Shown here: piece after piece, positions 58,117-62,447 of the stretch
Layout of the letters: every line of letters begins with the position of its first letter
Numbering within the stretch: position 1 is the stretch's first letter
Origin: Progne subis subis
Lineage: Eukaryota; Chordata; Aves; Passeriformes; Hirundinidae
Assembly: GCA_022316685.1 (NCBI GenBank)
Contig: JAKJHU010000182.1
Coordinates: 434,001 to 498,000, forward strand
Length of the DNA stretch: 64,000 nt
Direction: 5' to 3'
The notes under the pieces: generated by a model
What the model was told of the DNA's origin: nothing
Database searches by the model: none
What the model saw: only the letters and a program-made list of their open reading frames with translations
Program-made: the position numbers and the translations under genes

Positions 58117-61100
58117 CCCCTTCAATTTGAACAAGATTATCAGGCTGCTTCTAGGAAAATTTCAAAGAGACAACACAGAAAGAGTGATTAAAGAGACCAA
58201 ATTAAAGAGACTGCTGCTCAAAGGTCTATACATATATAAATAATCCCAAGGGATCCCACTCAAAAGATCAGTCTGGAGGCAAGAAAACCTGATAACCAGG
58301 CAAGGAACAGGAAGGTTGTTCCATGCAGAGAAATGAAGGGTCACATTAAATAGAGAGCGTGACAGGGGGATAGAGGGAAAAGGGGAAATCAAAGCAGGAA
58401 TCAGCTCAAATAGAAAAATATTTTCTGGGGGGAAATACATACATAAATATGAAAACATACACAGACACAGAAATATAGAGATAAATAAATAAAGAGGCCG
58501 TGCTGGAGGAGGACAAGCGGGAGAAATCAAAGGGAGATGAAGGAATGAAGAGGAGCAGACATCAAAGCAGGGTGATTTTCCAGGAGAGGGAGAGGGGACT
58601 GGATTAGCAACGCTGGTGGCACCGGGGCTGGGAACTCCAACCCTGCACCAAAGCCAGCCCTAAATCATTAACTCTGCCCAAACAAGCAAACACCACCTCC
58701 TCCCCAAGGTGGAACTATTTGTTACCGGCACATTTCCCCTTTACCTCCCTCAGTTTTATTTGCTAGAAATGTGGTTATTTCACCATTTATCTTCCACAGG
58801 ATTGCAGTGACACCATCCCTGGGGGCAGAGAAATCCCAGATTCCCACTGACAGCACCGGGATTCATCTTCAGCACTGTTAAGAGCAGCCAGTCCCTGACC
58901 AGCAGCATCTCCCAGCGACACCTCTGCAGAGCCCGAGGGTCCAGGAGCGACCACGAGGGGATCCCACCCTGAGCATTCTCCAGCCCAGCCTCAGGACACA
59001 AACCCCACCCTGCCACCTCTCCTGGTGGTGCTGTGGGCGCAGAAGGAGCTGCTGTCCCCCCCTCAGGCTCCCTGCTGCTCCAGCTCTCCCTGCTACAAGG
59101 ACGCATTTCAGTCACAGGATCACAAAATCACAGAATCACAACATCACAACCAGGCTGCAAGAGACCTCCAAGACCATCGAGTCCAAGCCAGCCCCAACAC
59201 CTCAACCAAACCCTGGCACCCAGTGCCACCTCCAGGCTTTGAACACACCCAGGGATGGTGACTCCACCACCTCCCCAGGCAGAGCATTCCAGACTTTATC
59301 ACCCTTTCTGTAAAATACTTTTTCCTATCATCCAACCTGTATTTCCCTTGGTGCAGCTTAAAGCTGTGTCCTGTTGTTCTGTCAGCTGCTGTCTGGAGAA
59401 AAGAGACCAGCTAAGTACTGATGCCTTGGGAAGGCTGAGCTGGAACAGAGGCTGGACAGAGCTAAGGGAATAAAGTAGATATTTATTAAAAGGCCTTTAG
59501 GACACACCTTGGGCAGGACAAGAGCCCGGCCAGGGCTGCGCCCAAGGTGGACACGAATAGTCACAAAATGGTCACAAAATAGACCCAAAATGGACAAATG
59601 GTCATGGAGTCTCACATTTTGGAAGTTTTGGTCCATTTGCACATTGGGGTTTAATTGTCCAATTCCAGCTGCAGGTTATGAACTCCCATCCTTGTTCCTC
59701 CCTCCAGCCACCCTTGGTTGTGCTTTGGGGCTGGAAGTTGTCCTTGGTGTGCAGCAGGAGCAGGATTTGTTTTGTGTCGCTGCTGTGTGCAGAGAGCTGA
59801 GTGACCCTGAGTGTGAGCTCAGAGCTGCACCTGGGCACCACAGAACGTGAAATACGTGAGAGCTCAGCCTCAAGGCATCACTAGAGCCACCTTCCCTTCC
59901 CTTCCCAGCACAGCTCTTATCACAGCCAGGCAGCCCCTGCTGCCTCCAGCCCGGATCACAGCTGCACTCTGCCCTTTGGAAAGCTCTCCACTCACGGAGA
60001 GATGCAGCAGCTCAAGAGCCCAGGGACAAAAGGGACCTCAAGCACCTCCTTTTCCCCTGCCTGTGCCCCCACCTCACCTGCTCCTGCATCCCACAAAACA
60101 CTGATTTGAGAACAAGAGCCCGAGGAAAGGATTTGATGCCTCGGGATCTGCTTTGGACTGCCCTCAGTGGATGAGGATCAGCGCCCTCTCCATGTTTCAT
60201 GGCATCATTTGCAACCTCAACACTTCCCAAATTTAAGCTGGTAGATTCCCCATCAGCAAGGCAGCCTGGCTTTGCAAGCAACTTGTCCCTGTTTTTAACC
60301 CAGGAAAAGGTAAAAAAAGGTGGAAAAAAATTTTACTTAAAGTTCAGGGATACTCTGACATCTTCTGTGCTGCTTTGGGGACATTTTACAAACGTGCCAC
60401 GGAGGGGGGCTTATAAATGGGTAACATCTCTTTAAATCCACAGACTGCAGGGCTGATTTGCAGTATTTTCATCACACACCTCATCTGTTTTCTAGCCTTT
60501 TATACTGATGCAAGCTGCTTCTTGCAGCTCAGGAAGGGAAGAGACTCGAGTGAAAAAGCACAAGTAGATCCACGTCAGCCAGATTTCTCTATTTATCAGC
60601 TGCTACCAGATAACAGAGGATGCAATTTTGGGTTTTAACCACCCAGCACAAGTGGAGTTGTAATCAAACACCTGATTTGGCCTTCAGCCAAGCTGGTGTT
60701 CCTGGCAAACAGCCAAAGGAGCAGTTTGGATTTAGCAACAAGTGCCTTTTGTTTGCAGGAATTAACATGGAGTTTGCCCTTGGCCTGGGAGAAACAAACC
60801 AGAGATGGGATTCTGCTGTTGATTGGTTATTTCTTTGTTTTGATTTCAGCCCTGCCGCCCAAAATAAAGTATAAACACGGCTTTGCCCTGCTTTCTAAGG
60901 GGCTGAAGGCAGAGCTGCCATTCCCAGCCAAACTGGGATAATATCGATTTCCAAGCGATGCTTTGCCAAGGCATTTTCCAGGCCACCTTGCTCCAGCACA
61001 GCCCGTGTTGAAATTCAGCAGGGAGATTACTCCTCCTTTGGAGGGATTAGAGGAATTGAAGAGTAACTGCCATTCAATAATCCCGTGTAAGTATCTAATC

Positions 61101-62447
61101 AACCATAATGTAATTACCAGAAAGTTTTAAAAGGTCAAAAAGGCCTCGGTGTGACGTTACTTGAAAAGGAGAAGATTCCTCCTCTGCTCGGGCAGTGACT
61201 TACGAAAAAGAAGAAGAGAAACAGAATGTAAAAGGGGAATGTGTTTTTCATCCTCCACTAAAAACTCAAGGAACAGGCAGGAGAAAGGGAACAGCACAGG
61301 TTTTGTTCTGCCAGAGAAATCACAGCCACAAAACCCCGCTGCAACAGGGCACAGGCACCCTCCTCTGCAGGGAGCACACAACGAGACGCTGCTCCCTCGA
61401 GTGCATCTTGACATGAAACTTCACAATCTCGAGCACTGTTCATTTTCCAAAAGCCTAAACAAACCGCTTTTTATAGGTTTTCTTTTTTTTTTACTCTTAA
61501 AGCAACAGATAAAATAAGGAAGATCTGAGCAATCCCTCCCTTCTCCAGGCCCTGCGAGAGCAGAAACAACTCCCCAAGCTCAGGACAGGTTGCAGGGGGA
61601 GGGGGAGAGGGGGCAGAGAAATAATAAATGGCTTTTCAAAGTGAAGATTTGCAATGATTCCACCACGCGAAGCAGCAGATGTTGCAGCCGTCGGCAGATT
61701 TCTGCAGGGACCAGGCATCACCCCCGAAGAGAGCTTTCAAAGCCTCCAGATCGTGTTTCTTGAACTGCAGGAACAGATTCCTACCAGCAAAACCCTCCCA
61801 GCGTCCCACCTTCCTTCCCAGGTGGAAATCGAGGGGACAAGGCAAACAAAAGAGAGCTCAGCGGCGTTTTCTCCTTTTCCCAGATAAGGACAATACATTT
61901 TATTATCTAGCATAGCAGGAATTTGCCCTAACATTCTTCTTTTAACAGCAATTTCTCCATGGCAGATAAAATTCTGTCTTTAAAGAGTTGTTCTTGACTA
62001 ATGTTCAGTGTTGAAGAACCGGAAGGTTTAAATTTAATTAAATTTTCAACATCCATTCAAAACTGTGGAGCAGGCTAAGAGGAGGAAAAAACCCCAACAA
62101 AACAGCCTTAATTTAGACCAACAAATCTCAACTGGCCACACTGTGGAAAATGCCTGAAAAAATCTAAGGCAAGTCAAGCCCAAAGAGGAAAAAATCTCCC
62201 AATAAATGGATCCACCCCAAGTAACAGCTGGAACGGGATTTTAGAAGAACCAAGGTGAAGTTCTGTGCTGGAGCACTCAGTTACCTTCTTGAAGAGGCGT
62301 CCTGAGTCCTCGCTGACCTGGACGAAGCGTGGGATGATGTTGTTGAGATAAATGTCACTGAGGGTGGTGTGGTCCCTGCTCTCCCTCTTCACCTGGTTGA
62401 GCAGCAGGTTCCAGCAGTTCACTGGTGACAGCACGTTCTGATCCTTC
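11711..62447 (-). CDS. SRGAP2: SRGAP2, SLIT-ROBO Rho GTPase-activating protein 2 (exon 3 to stop)
   Basis: Inverse F-BAR, RhoGAP and SH3 protein that bends plasma membrane outward and inactivates Rac1 in filopodia, neurite branching, spine maturation and cell migration. Twenty exons join in frame (join of 62447-62285, 52647-52585, 49669-49454, 48711-48583, 43230-43006, 41379-41278, 40425-40228, 35346-35262, 32693-32666, 30966-30942, 30295-30235, 28802-28725, 25716-25582, 24365-24260, 23675-23451, 20545-20466, 17843-17663, 17102-16956, 14826-14499, 12094-11711). They total 2959 nt: one base closing a split codon, 985 residues and TGA. With about 87 residues off the right edge the protein is about 1072 long (human 1071). 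Phase is kept at every junction and all introns are GT-AG. Numbering puts the arginine finger at R527 and the SH3 tryptophan at W765, as in human. F-BAR is about residues 22-325, RhoGAP about 489-679 and SH3 about 728-787. The family also has SRGAP1 and SRGAP3; sequence, length and synteny with IKBKE favour SRGAP2. Confidence 0.97.
12095..14055. other. SRGAP2 last intron, left part
   Basis: Unique sequence with a poly(T) tract at about 13011-13026. No exon or mobile element recognised here. Confidence 0.6.
14056..14395 (-). mobile_element. CR1 LINE 3' fragment
   Basis: Reverse-oriented CR1: GGGGTTGGAAGGGACCTCTG, a GGCTCCTTGTCCTGTCGCTG segment and CAGAGCCTGGCACCACCCTG. The middle is similar to 44995-45230. 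It ends about 100 bp from the donor of the exon at 14499. Confidence 0.7.
14499..14826 (-). CDS. SRGAP2: SRGAP2 exon, C-terminal tail (residues 836-945)
   Basis: 328 bp, acceptor TGAAG at 14831-14827, donor GTGAGC. It begins [20 protein letters not shown] and ends [19 protein letters not shown] serine-rich region with candidate phosphorylation and 14-3-3-like sites such as RSKSFN. The part before MSQSLPKE is less conserved with human than the rest. Confidence 0.94.
14827..16955. other. SRGAP2 intron with AT-rich, low-CpG island
   Basis: Markedly AT-richer than its surroundings from about 15000 to 16400, with few CpGs and no CR1. It includes a 140-codon plus-strand open frame at 15317-15739 whose product ([20 protein letters not shown] onward) I do not recognise. 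It has no visible splice-compatible frame on the SRGAP2 strand. It could be a conserved non-coding element or an old mobile-element remnant. Confidence 0.5.
16956..17102 (-). CDS. SRGAP2: SRGAP2 exon, C-terminal tail (residues 787-836)
   Basis: 147 bp, acceptor CCTAG, donor GTAAGA. It encodes [20 protein letters not shown] and [28 protein letters not shown]. The lysine codon at the end is split (AA plus G). Confidence 0.95.
17237..17470 (-). mobile_element. CR1 LINE 3' fragment
   Basis: Reverse-oriented CR1 with TGTCCAGCCTGGGCTTGGAC, GGATCCAGGGGCAGCCACAG and CTGCTCTGGGCATCC. It fills most of the 560-bp intron between the SH3 exon and the next tail exon. Confidence 0.75.
17663..17843 (-). CDS. 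SRGAP2: SRGAP2 exon, SH3 domain (residues 727-787)
   Basis: 181 bp, acceptor CCCTAG at 17849-17844, donor GTACGT. It encodes [20 protein letters not shown] through [20 protein letters not shown], a complete SH3 domain with AKFDY, the ligand-binding W765 (17730-17728) and the GLIPHQY motif. The exon's first 10 bp and its acceptor are duplicated 327 bp upstream at 18161-18448. Confidence 0.97.
17834..18123 (-). repeat. Tandem duplication, copy A (contains the real SH3-exon acceptor)
   Basis: About 290 bp matching 18161-18448 at an offset of 327 bp. This copy holds the true 3' splice site of the SRGAP2 SH3 exon and the exon's first 10 bases (AGTGTGAGCC, 17843-17834). Confidence 0.9.
18161..18448 (-). 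repeat. Tandem duplication, copy B (decoy SH3-exon acceptor)
   Basis: Diverged copy of 17834-18123, sharing for instance CCACAAACCAGTGTATGAAG and GTTTCATTAAAATCAAAAGG. It keeps CTATCTCCTAG followed by AGTGTGAGCC at 18170, a plausible 3' splice site. Reading from there in the SRGAP2 phase meets TGA at 18117-18115. Confidence 0.9.
18449..20465. other. SRGAP2 intron, unique sequence
   Basis: No exon or confident mobile element seen. Ordinary intronic sequence of mixed composition. Confidence 0.55.
20466..20545 (-). CDS. SRGAP2: SRGAP2 exon, RhoGAP-SH3 linker (residues 700-727)
   Basis: 80 bp, acceptor TTGCAG, donor GTATGG. It encodes [20 protein letters not shown] and HHTSDD, an acidic flexible linker before SH3. 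Confidence 0.95.
20584..20660. repeat. Short two-copy tandem repeat beside SRGAP2 exon
   Basis: GGGAACATCCTGGAGAACCA and GGGAACATCCTGGAAAACCA recur about 33 bp apart, with a partial third copy, about 40 bp upstream of the acceptor of the exon at 20545. Confidence 0.75.
21985..22330 (+). mobile_element. CR1 LINE 3' fragment
   Basis: Forward-oriented CR1: GGAAGGGCTGGAGCTGCGCC, CAGAGGGTGCTGGGCACAGC and CAGGGGCTGCATCAATGATC. Closely related to 47930-48150. The rest of the intron to 23450 shows only poly(A) tracts at 22680 and 23117. Confidence 0.7.
23451..23675 (-). CDS. SRGAP2: SRGAP2 exon, end of RhoGAP (residues 625-700)
   Basis: 225 bp, acceptor TTGCAG, donor GTATGA. It encodes [20 protein letters not shown], then [20 protein letters not shown] and ends in GGNTEDYC. 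It contains the conserved NLAICFGP motif. Confidence 0.97.
24005..24195 (+). mobile_element. CR1 LINE 3' fragment
   Basis: Forward-oriented CR1 3' end: GGTTTAGATGGGATATTGGG, AAGAAATCCTTCCTGTGAGG, then AGAGCAGCTGTGGCTGCCCC and GAATGTCCAAGGCCAGGCTG. It ends about 65 bp from the donor of the exon at 24260. Confidence 0.85.
24260..24365 (-). CDS. SRGAP2: SRGAP2 exon, RhoGAP (residues 590-625)
   Basis: 106 bp, acceptor TTCCAG, donor GTGAGT. It encodes [20 protein letters not shown] and [14 protein letters not shown]. The upstream intron has a short AGAG run beside the acceptor. Confidence 0.97.
24366..25581. other. SRGAP2 intron, unique sequence
   Basis: Intron between the exons at 25582 and 24365. 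Apart from short poly-purine runs near 25490-25520, I see nothing notable. Confidence 0.55.
25582..25716 (-). CDS. SRGAP2: SRGAP2 exon, RhoGAP (residues 545-590)
   Basis: 135 bp, acceptor GAAG at 25720-25717, donor GTAAGT. It encodes [20 protein letters not shown] and [20 protein letters not shown], including the conserved LKLYFRGL-P segment of RhoGAP domains. The 50-bp minisatellite begins 250 bp upstream in the preceding intron. Confidence 0.97.
25966..27337. repeat. Minisatellite, 50-bp unit, about 27 copies, in SRGAP2 intron
   Basis: Units of 50-51 bp containing GGGACACACAAACATCACAC, ACCTGGCCCAGGTGATGCAG and GACACCCA. Variants (AGAGG, AGAAG, AGGGG; ACCCAGG or ACCCAGGG; one GGCTCAGG form) recur with a 301-bp offset, for example the GGCTCAGG variant at 26820 and 27121, so blocks of six units have been copied. 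Each unit has the palindrome CACCTGGCCCAGGTG. Reading frames through it are artefacts. Confidence 0.97.
27338..28724. other. SRGAP2 intron, right of the 50-bp array
   Basis: AT-richer unique sequence with poly(T) runs at 27731-27770. No exon, RNA gene or confident mobile element seen. Confidence 0.55.
28725..28802 (-). CDS. SRGAP2: SRGAP2 exon, RhoGAP with arginine finger (residues 519-545)
   Basis: 78 bp, acceptor CTCCAG, donor GTAAGG. It encodes [20 protein letters not shown] and NAFER. The catalytic arginine in GIFRVSG is R527 (codon 28779-28777), the residue that stimulates GTP hydrolysis on Rac1, so GAP activity should be intact. Confidence 0.97.
28803..29924. other. SRGAP2 intron, left part
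   Basis: Unique intronic sequence up to the 21-22-bp minisatellite. No further feature recognised. Confidence 0.55.
29925..30185. repeat. Minisatellite, 21-22-bp unit, beside SRGAP2 RhoGAP exon
   Basis: About 12 copies of GAGCC(A/G)CCCCAAAGAGCCC followed by TCT or TT, giving 22-bp and 21-bp versions in blocks. The right edge is about 50 bp from the 5' splice site of the exon at 30235. Confidence 0.95.
30235..30295 (-). CDS. SRGAP2: SRGAP2 exon, start of RhoGAP (residues 499-519)
   Basis: 61 bp, acceptor GGCAG, donor GTGAGT. It encodes [20 protein letters not shown] and the first base of G519, helix 1 of the RhoGAP fold. A 21-22-bp minisatellite starts about 50 bp downstream of the donor. 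Confidence 0.96.
30942..30966 (-). CDS. SRGAP2: SRGAP2 microexon of 25 bp (residues 490-498)
   Basis: Encodes R-RSSTVRKQ, acceptor GGAAG with a weak pyrimidine tract, donor GTAATT. One base plus eight codons restores phase 0 for the RhoGAP exons. It is identified by family sequence and phase, and is too short for frame-based calling. Confidence 0.9.
30967..32424. other. SRGAP2 intron between the two microexons, left part
   Basis: Moderately AT-rich, with poly(A) runs at 31675-31687, 31732-31746 and 31762-31772. No gene seen. Confidence 0.55.
32425..32530 (+). mobile_element. Short CR1 LINE 3' fragment
   Basis: Forward CR1 3' end: GTTCCAGGCCAGGCTGGATG, GGGATGTGTCCCTGCCCATG and GTCCCTTCCACCC. 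It lies about 130 bp from the 28-bp microexon. Confidence 0.75.
32666..32693 (-). CDS. SRGAP2: SRGAP2 microexon of 28 bp (residues 481-490)
   Basis: Found from the protein family and not as a long frame: acceptor CCACAG at 32699-32694, donor GTAGGT. It encodes QRTDCALA between a split serine and a split arginine. The phase fits exactly with the exons on either side. Confidence 0.9.
32694..35261. other. SRGAP2 intron, unique sequence
   Basis: Contains a poly(A) tract at 33296-33310 and an AATAAATGCAATAAAT-type short repeat at 35169-35222. No exon or confident mobile element seen. Confidence 0.55.
35262..35346 (-). CDS. SRGAP2: SRGAP2 exon, linker (residues 453-481)
   Basis: 85 bp, acceptor CCACAG, donor GTGAGT. 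It encodes [20 protein letters not shown] and LLQKTLGE, and ends with the first base of the S481 codon. A coiled-coil segment just before RhoGAP. Confidence 0.95.
35432..35825. repeat. Degenerate AT-rich tandem repeat in SRGAP2 intron
   Basis: Irregular units built from GAATTTACAG, AGTGACACTGAATTTACAG and ATAAAATCAT recur about 20 times with variable spacing. It begins about 85 bp upstream of the acceptor of the exon at 35346. Confidence 0.85.
36550..36715 (-). mobile_element. CR1 LINE 3' fragment
   Basis: Reverse CR1: GGTGGGAAGGGACCTCAAAG, CTCATCCAGTTCC and GTCCAGCCTGGCCTTGGACA. The remainder of the intron from 35826 to 40000 is unique apart from poly(A)/poly(T) tracts at 36284, 37684 and 37801. 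Confidence 0.75.
40003..40203 (-). mobile_element. CR1 LINE 3' fragment next to SRGAP2 exon
   Basis: Reverse CR1: GGATGGGTTGGGAAGGATCC, TCCTGGCCTTGGACACTTCC and CCACAGCTGTACCAGGGTCT. Only about 25 bp separate it from the donor of the exon at 40228. Confidence 0.75.
40228..40425 (-). CDS. SRGAP2: SRGAP2 exon, linker (residues 387-452)
   Basis: 198 bp, phase 0 at both ends, acceptor GGCAG, donor GTAAGG. It encodes [20 protein letters not shown] through [22 protein letters not shown], the F-BAR extension region. A CR1 fragment ends only about 25 bp downstream of the donor. Confidence 0.96.
40426..41277. other. SRGAP2 intron, unique sequence
   Basis: AT-moderate intronic DNA; nothing recognised. 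Confidence 0.55.
41278..41379 (-). CDS. SRGAP2: SRGAP2 exon, F-BAR extension coiled coil (residues 353-386)
   Basis: 102 bp, phase 0 at both ends, acceptor TGCAG, donor GTCAGT. It encodes [20 protein letters not shown] then [14 protein letters not shown], a heptad-like coiled coil between F-BAR and RhoGAP. The first residue is E where human has A. Confidence 0.95.
42521..42667. repeat. Third copy of a local repeat unit downstream of the F-BAR exon
   Basis: Matches 43263-43398: GCAGGATGCAAAAAGC, TTAGGTTTCTTAAATTGGCC, TCAGAGGCTGTTCTGGGGAT and TAACCTGTGGGTT. It lies in the intron on the other side of the exon at 43006-43230 and does not include exon sequence. Confidence 0.85.
43006..43230 (-). 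CDS. SRGAP2: SRGAP2 exon, end of F-BAR (residues 278-352)
   Basis: 225 bp, phase 0 at both ends, acceptor TTCCAG at 43236-43231, donor GTCAGT. It encodes [20 protein letters not shown] to [10 protein letters not shown]. Its first 25 bp and its acceptor have been duplicated 207 bp upstream in the intron (43413-43472), with one substitution that would read QCCG. Confidence 0.96.
43206..43265 (-). repeat. Local duplication, copy A (real F-BAR exon acceptor)
   Basis: The first 25 bp of the exon at 43006-43230 plus its 3' splice site and 35 bp of intron, repeated at an offset of 207 bp at 43413-43472. Confidence 0.9.
43413..43472 (-). repeat. Local duplication, copy B (decoy F-BAR exon acceptor)
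   Basis: Shares CGTGGTAGCCCAGG, CACAGCACTGCTGGAAAA and TTCCAGGTGAATAAAG with the true exon edge. It keeps a TTTTCCAG 3' splice site at 43438. Reading in the SRGAP2 phase gives [13 protein letters not shown] and then TAA at 43398-43396. Confidence 0.9.
43473..44992. other. SRGAP2 intron, unique sequence
   Basis: Contains a poly(A) run of about 27 at 44230-44256 and another at 44741-44759, perhaps tails of old insertions. No exon seen. Confidence 0.55.
45216..45315. repeat. 21-bp tandem repeat inside CR1
   Basis: Four to five copies of GGGATATTTGTATGGATTGAT at 21-bp spacing, starting imperfectly at about 45216. Confidence 0.9.
45393..45718. repeat. 40-bp minisatellite derived from CR1
   Basis: Eight copies of a 40-bp unit containing GGGATGCTCCAGACCCCAAA and TCACCTTTGTGGGTTCTGCT, almost identical (one ATCATC and one GGGGGTT variant). 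The unit resembles the CR1 segment that normally precedes the flanking CTCTCCAGCAGCTCCTTG, so the array grew from the CR1 itself. Confidence 0.95.
45821..47864. other. SRGAP2 intron, AT-rich unique sequence
   Basis: The stretch from about 45950 to 46720 is AT-rich and low in CpG, with no repeat recognised. It is a candidate conserved non-coding region but nothing proves it. Confidence 0.5.
47865..48170 (+). mobile_element. CR1 LINE 3' fragment
   Basis: Forward CR1: GGAAGGGCTGGAGCTGTGGC, CCCAGAGGGTGCTGGGGCAC, CCAGAGCTCCAGCAGTGCCT and GCAGGAGCTGGACTGGATGA. Confidence 0.8.
48479..48531. repeat. 17-bp tandem repeat near SRGAP2 exon
   Basis: Three copies of TTCCAGCTGTGCAGAGG (the first and last imperfect). 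The array ends about 51 bp downstream of the 5' splice site of the exon at 48583. Confidence 0.85.
48583..48711 (-). CDS. SRGAP2: SRGAP2 exon, F-BAR (residues 235-277)
   Basis: 129 bp, phase 0 at both ends, acceptor TTTCAG, donor GTAAGT. It encodes [20 protein letters not shown] to HDLSDLID. A 17-bp tandem repeat ends about 51 bp downstream of the donor. Confidence 0.96.
49454..49669 (-). CDS. SRGAP2: SRGAP2 exon, F-BAR (residues 163-234)
   Basis: 216 bp, phase 0 at both ends, donor GTATTG. It encodes [20 protein letters not shown], a charged [17 protein letters not shown] stretch and [16 protein letters not shown]. The basic and acidic heptads fit the long F-BAR helices and the srGAP-specific loop. 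Confidence 0.96.
49670..52584. other. SRGAP2 intron with a short CR1 end
   Basis: Mostly unique. A reverse CR1 3' tip is seen at about 51083-51170 (GAGGTTGGGAAAGATCTCCA, GGATCATCCAACC). There is an A-rich tract at 51246-51296 and a (TCC)n run at 52176-52198. No exon recognised. Confidence 0.55.
52585..52647 (-). CDS. SRGAP2: SRGAP2 exon, F-BAR (residues 142-162)
   Basis: 63 bp, phase 0 at both ends, acceptor GCAG at 52651-52648, donor GTAAAT. It encodes [20 protein letters not shown] and one Thr, an F-BAR helix. Confidence 0.95.
52648..55550. other. Large SRGAP2 intron, left part
   Basis: Unique intronic sequence with a poly(A) tract at 54775-54794. A weak CR1-like GGATTGGACATCAGGAAAAA occurs at 54891. 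No exon recognised. Confidence 0.5.
55551..55960 (-). mobile_element. CR1 LINE 3' fragment, young-looking
   Basis: Reverse CR1 with AATCACAGAATCACAACC, GGCTGCAAGAGACCTCCAAG, CATCGAGTCCAAGCCAGCCC and, at the other end, CAGCTCCCTCAAGTGGTCCT. Nearly identical over about 230 bp to 59120-59410. Confidence 0.9.
55983..56544. repeat. Minisatellite, 35-38-bp unit, 15 copies, in SRGAP2 intron
   Basis: Units share GATGAACACACCTTCCCTTC and CTCTGCACACC or CTCTGGAAATCAGGG. It directly follows the CR1 fragment, starting where the CR1 text becomes AGGAGGAAGAGGAGGAG. On the minus strand every unit reads AGAGGAAGGGAAGG, an ETS-like GGAA pair. Open frames across it are artefacts. Confidence 0.95.
56545..59115. 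other. Large SRGAP2 intron, middle part
   Basis: Unique sequence with a G-rich run at 56880-56907, a poly(T) tract at 58088-58115 and an AT-rich TACATAAATATG-type stretch at 58436-58495. No exon recognised. Confidence 0.5.
59116..59418 (-). mobile_element. CR1 LINE 3' fragment, split by an LTR
   Basis: Near-identical to 55551-55810 until GAAAAGAGACCAG, where the LTR intervenes. The continuation CAGCCACCTT of the other copy is recognisable just past the LTR as GAGCCACCTT (59884-59893). Confidence 0.88.
59419..59880 (-). mobile_element. Solo LTR of an endogenous retrovirus
   Basis: A 462-bp element with inverted ends TGATGCCTT...AAGGCATCA, extended by an imperfect inverted AGCTCAGCCT/AGGCTGAGCT. 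It sits inside a CR1 copy and no internal retroviral sequence is present. Orientation is probably minus, because an AATAAA on that strand lies about 70 bp from one end as expected for R-U5. The text GGGAATAAAGTAGATATTTA followed by GGACACACCTTGGGCAGGAC resembles LTRs I know from songbird genomes. I could not find a clean target-site duplication. Confidence 0.8.
59894..62284. other. Large SRGAP2 intron, right part
   Basis: Unique intronic sequence; no exon, RNA gene or confident mobile element recognised. Confidence 0.5.
62285..62447 (-). CDS. SRGAP2: SRGAP2 exon, F-BAR (residues 88-141)
   Basis: 163 bp, acceptor CAG at 62450-62448, donor GTAACT. It encodes [20 protein letters not shown] through SGRLFKK, part of the F-BAR helical bundle. 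The first base closes a lysine codon from an exon beyond the right edge. It is the first SRGAP2 coding exon inside the window. Confidence 0.96.

Noticed and set aside
11711..62447. SRGAP1 or SRGAP3 instead of SRGAP2
   Set aside because: The tail ([24 protein letters not shown] end), the total length near 1072 and the neighbour IKBKE all fit SRGAP2.
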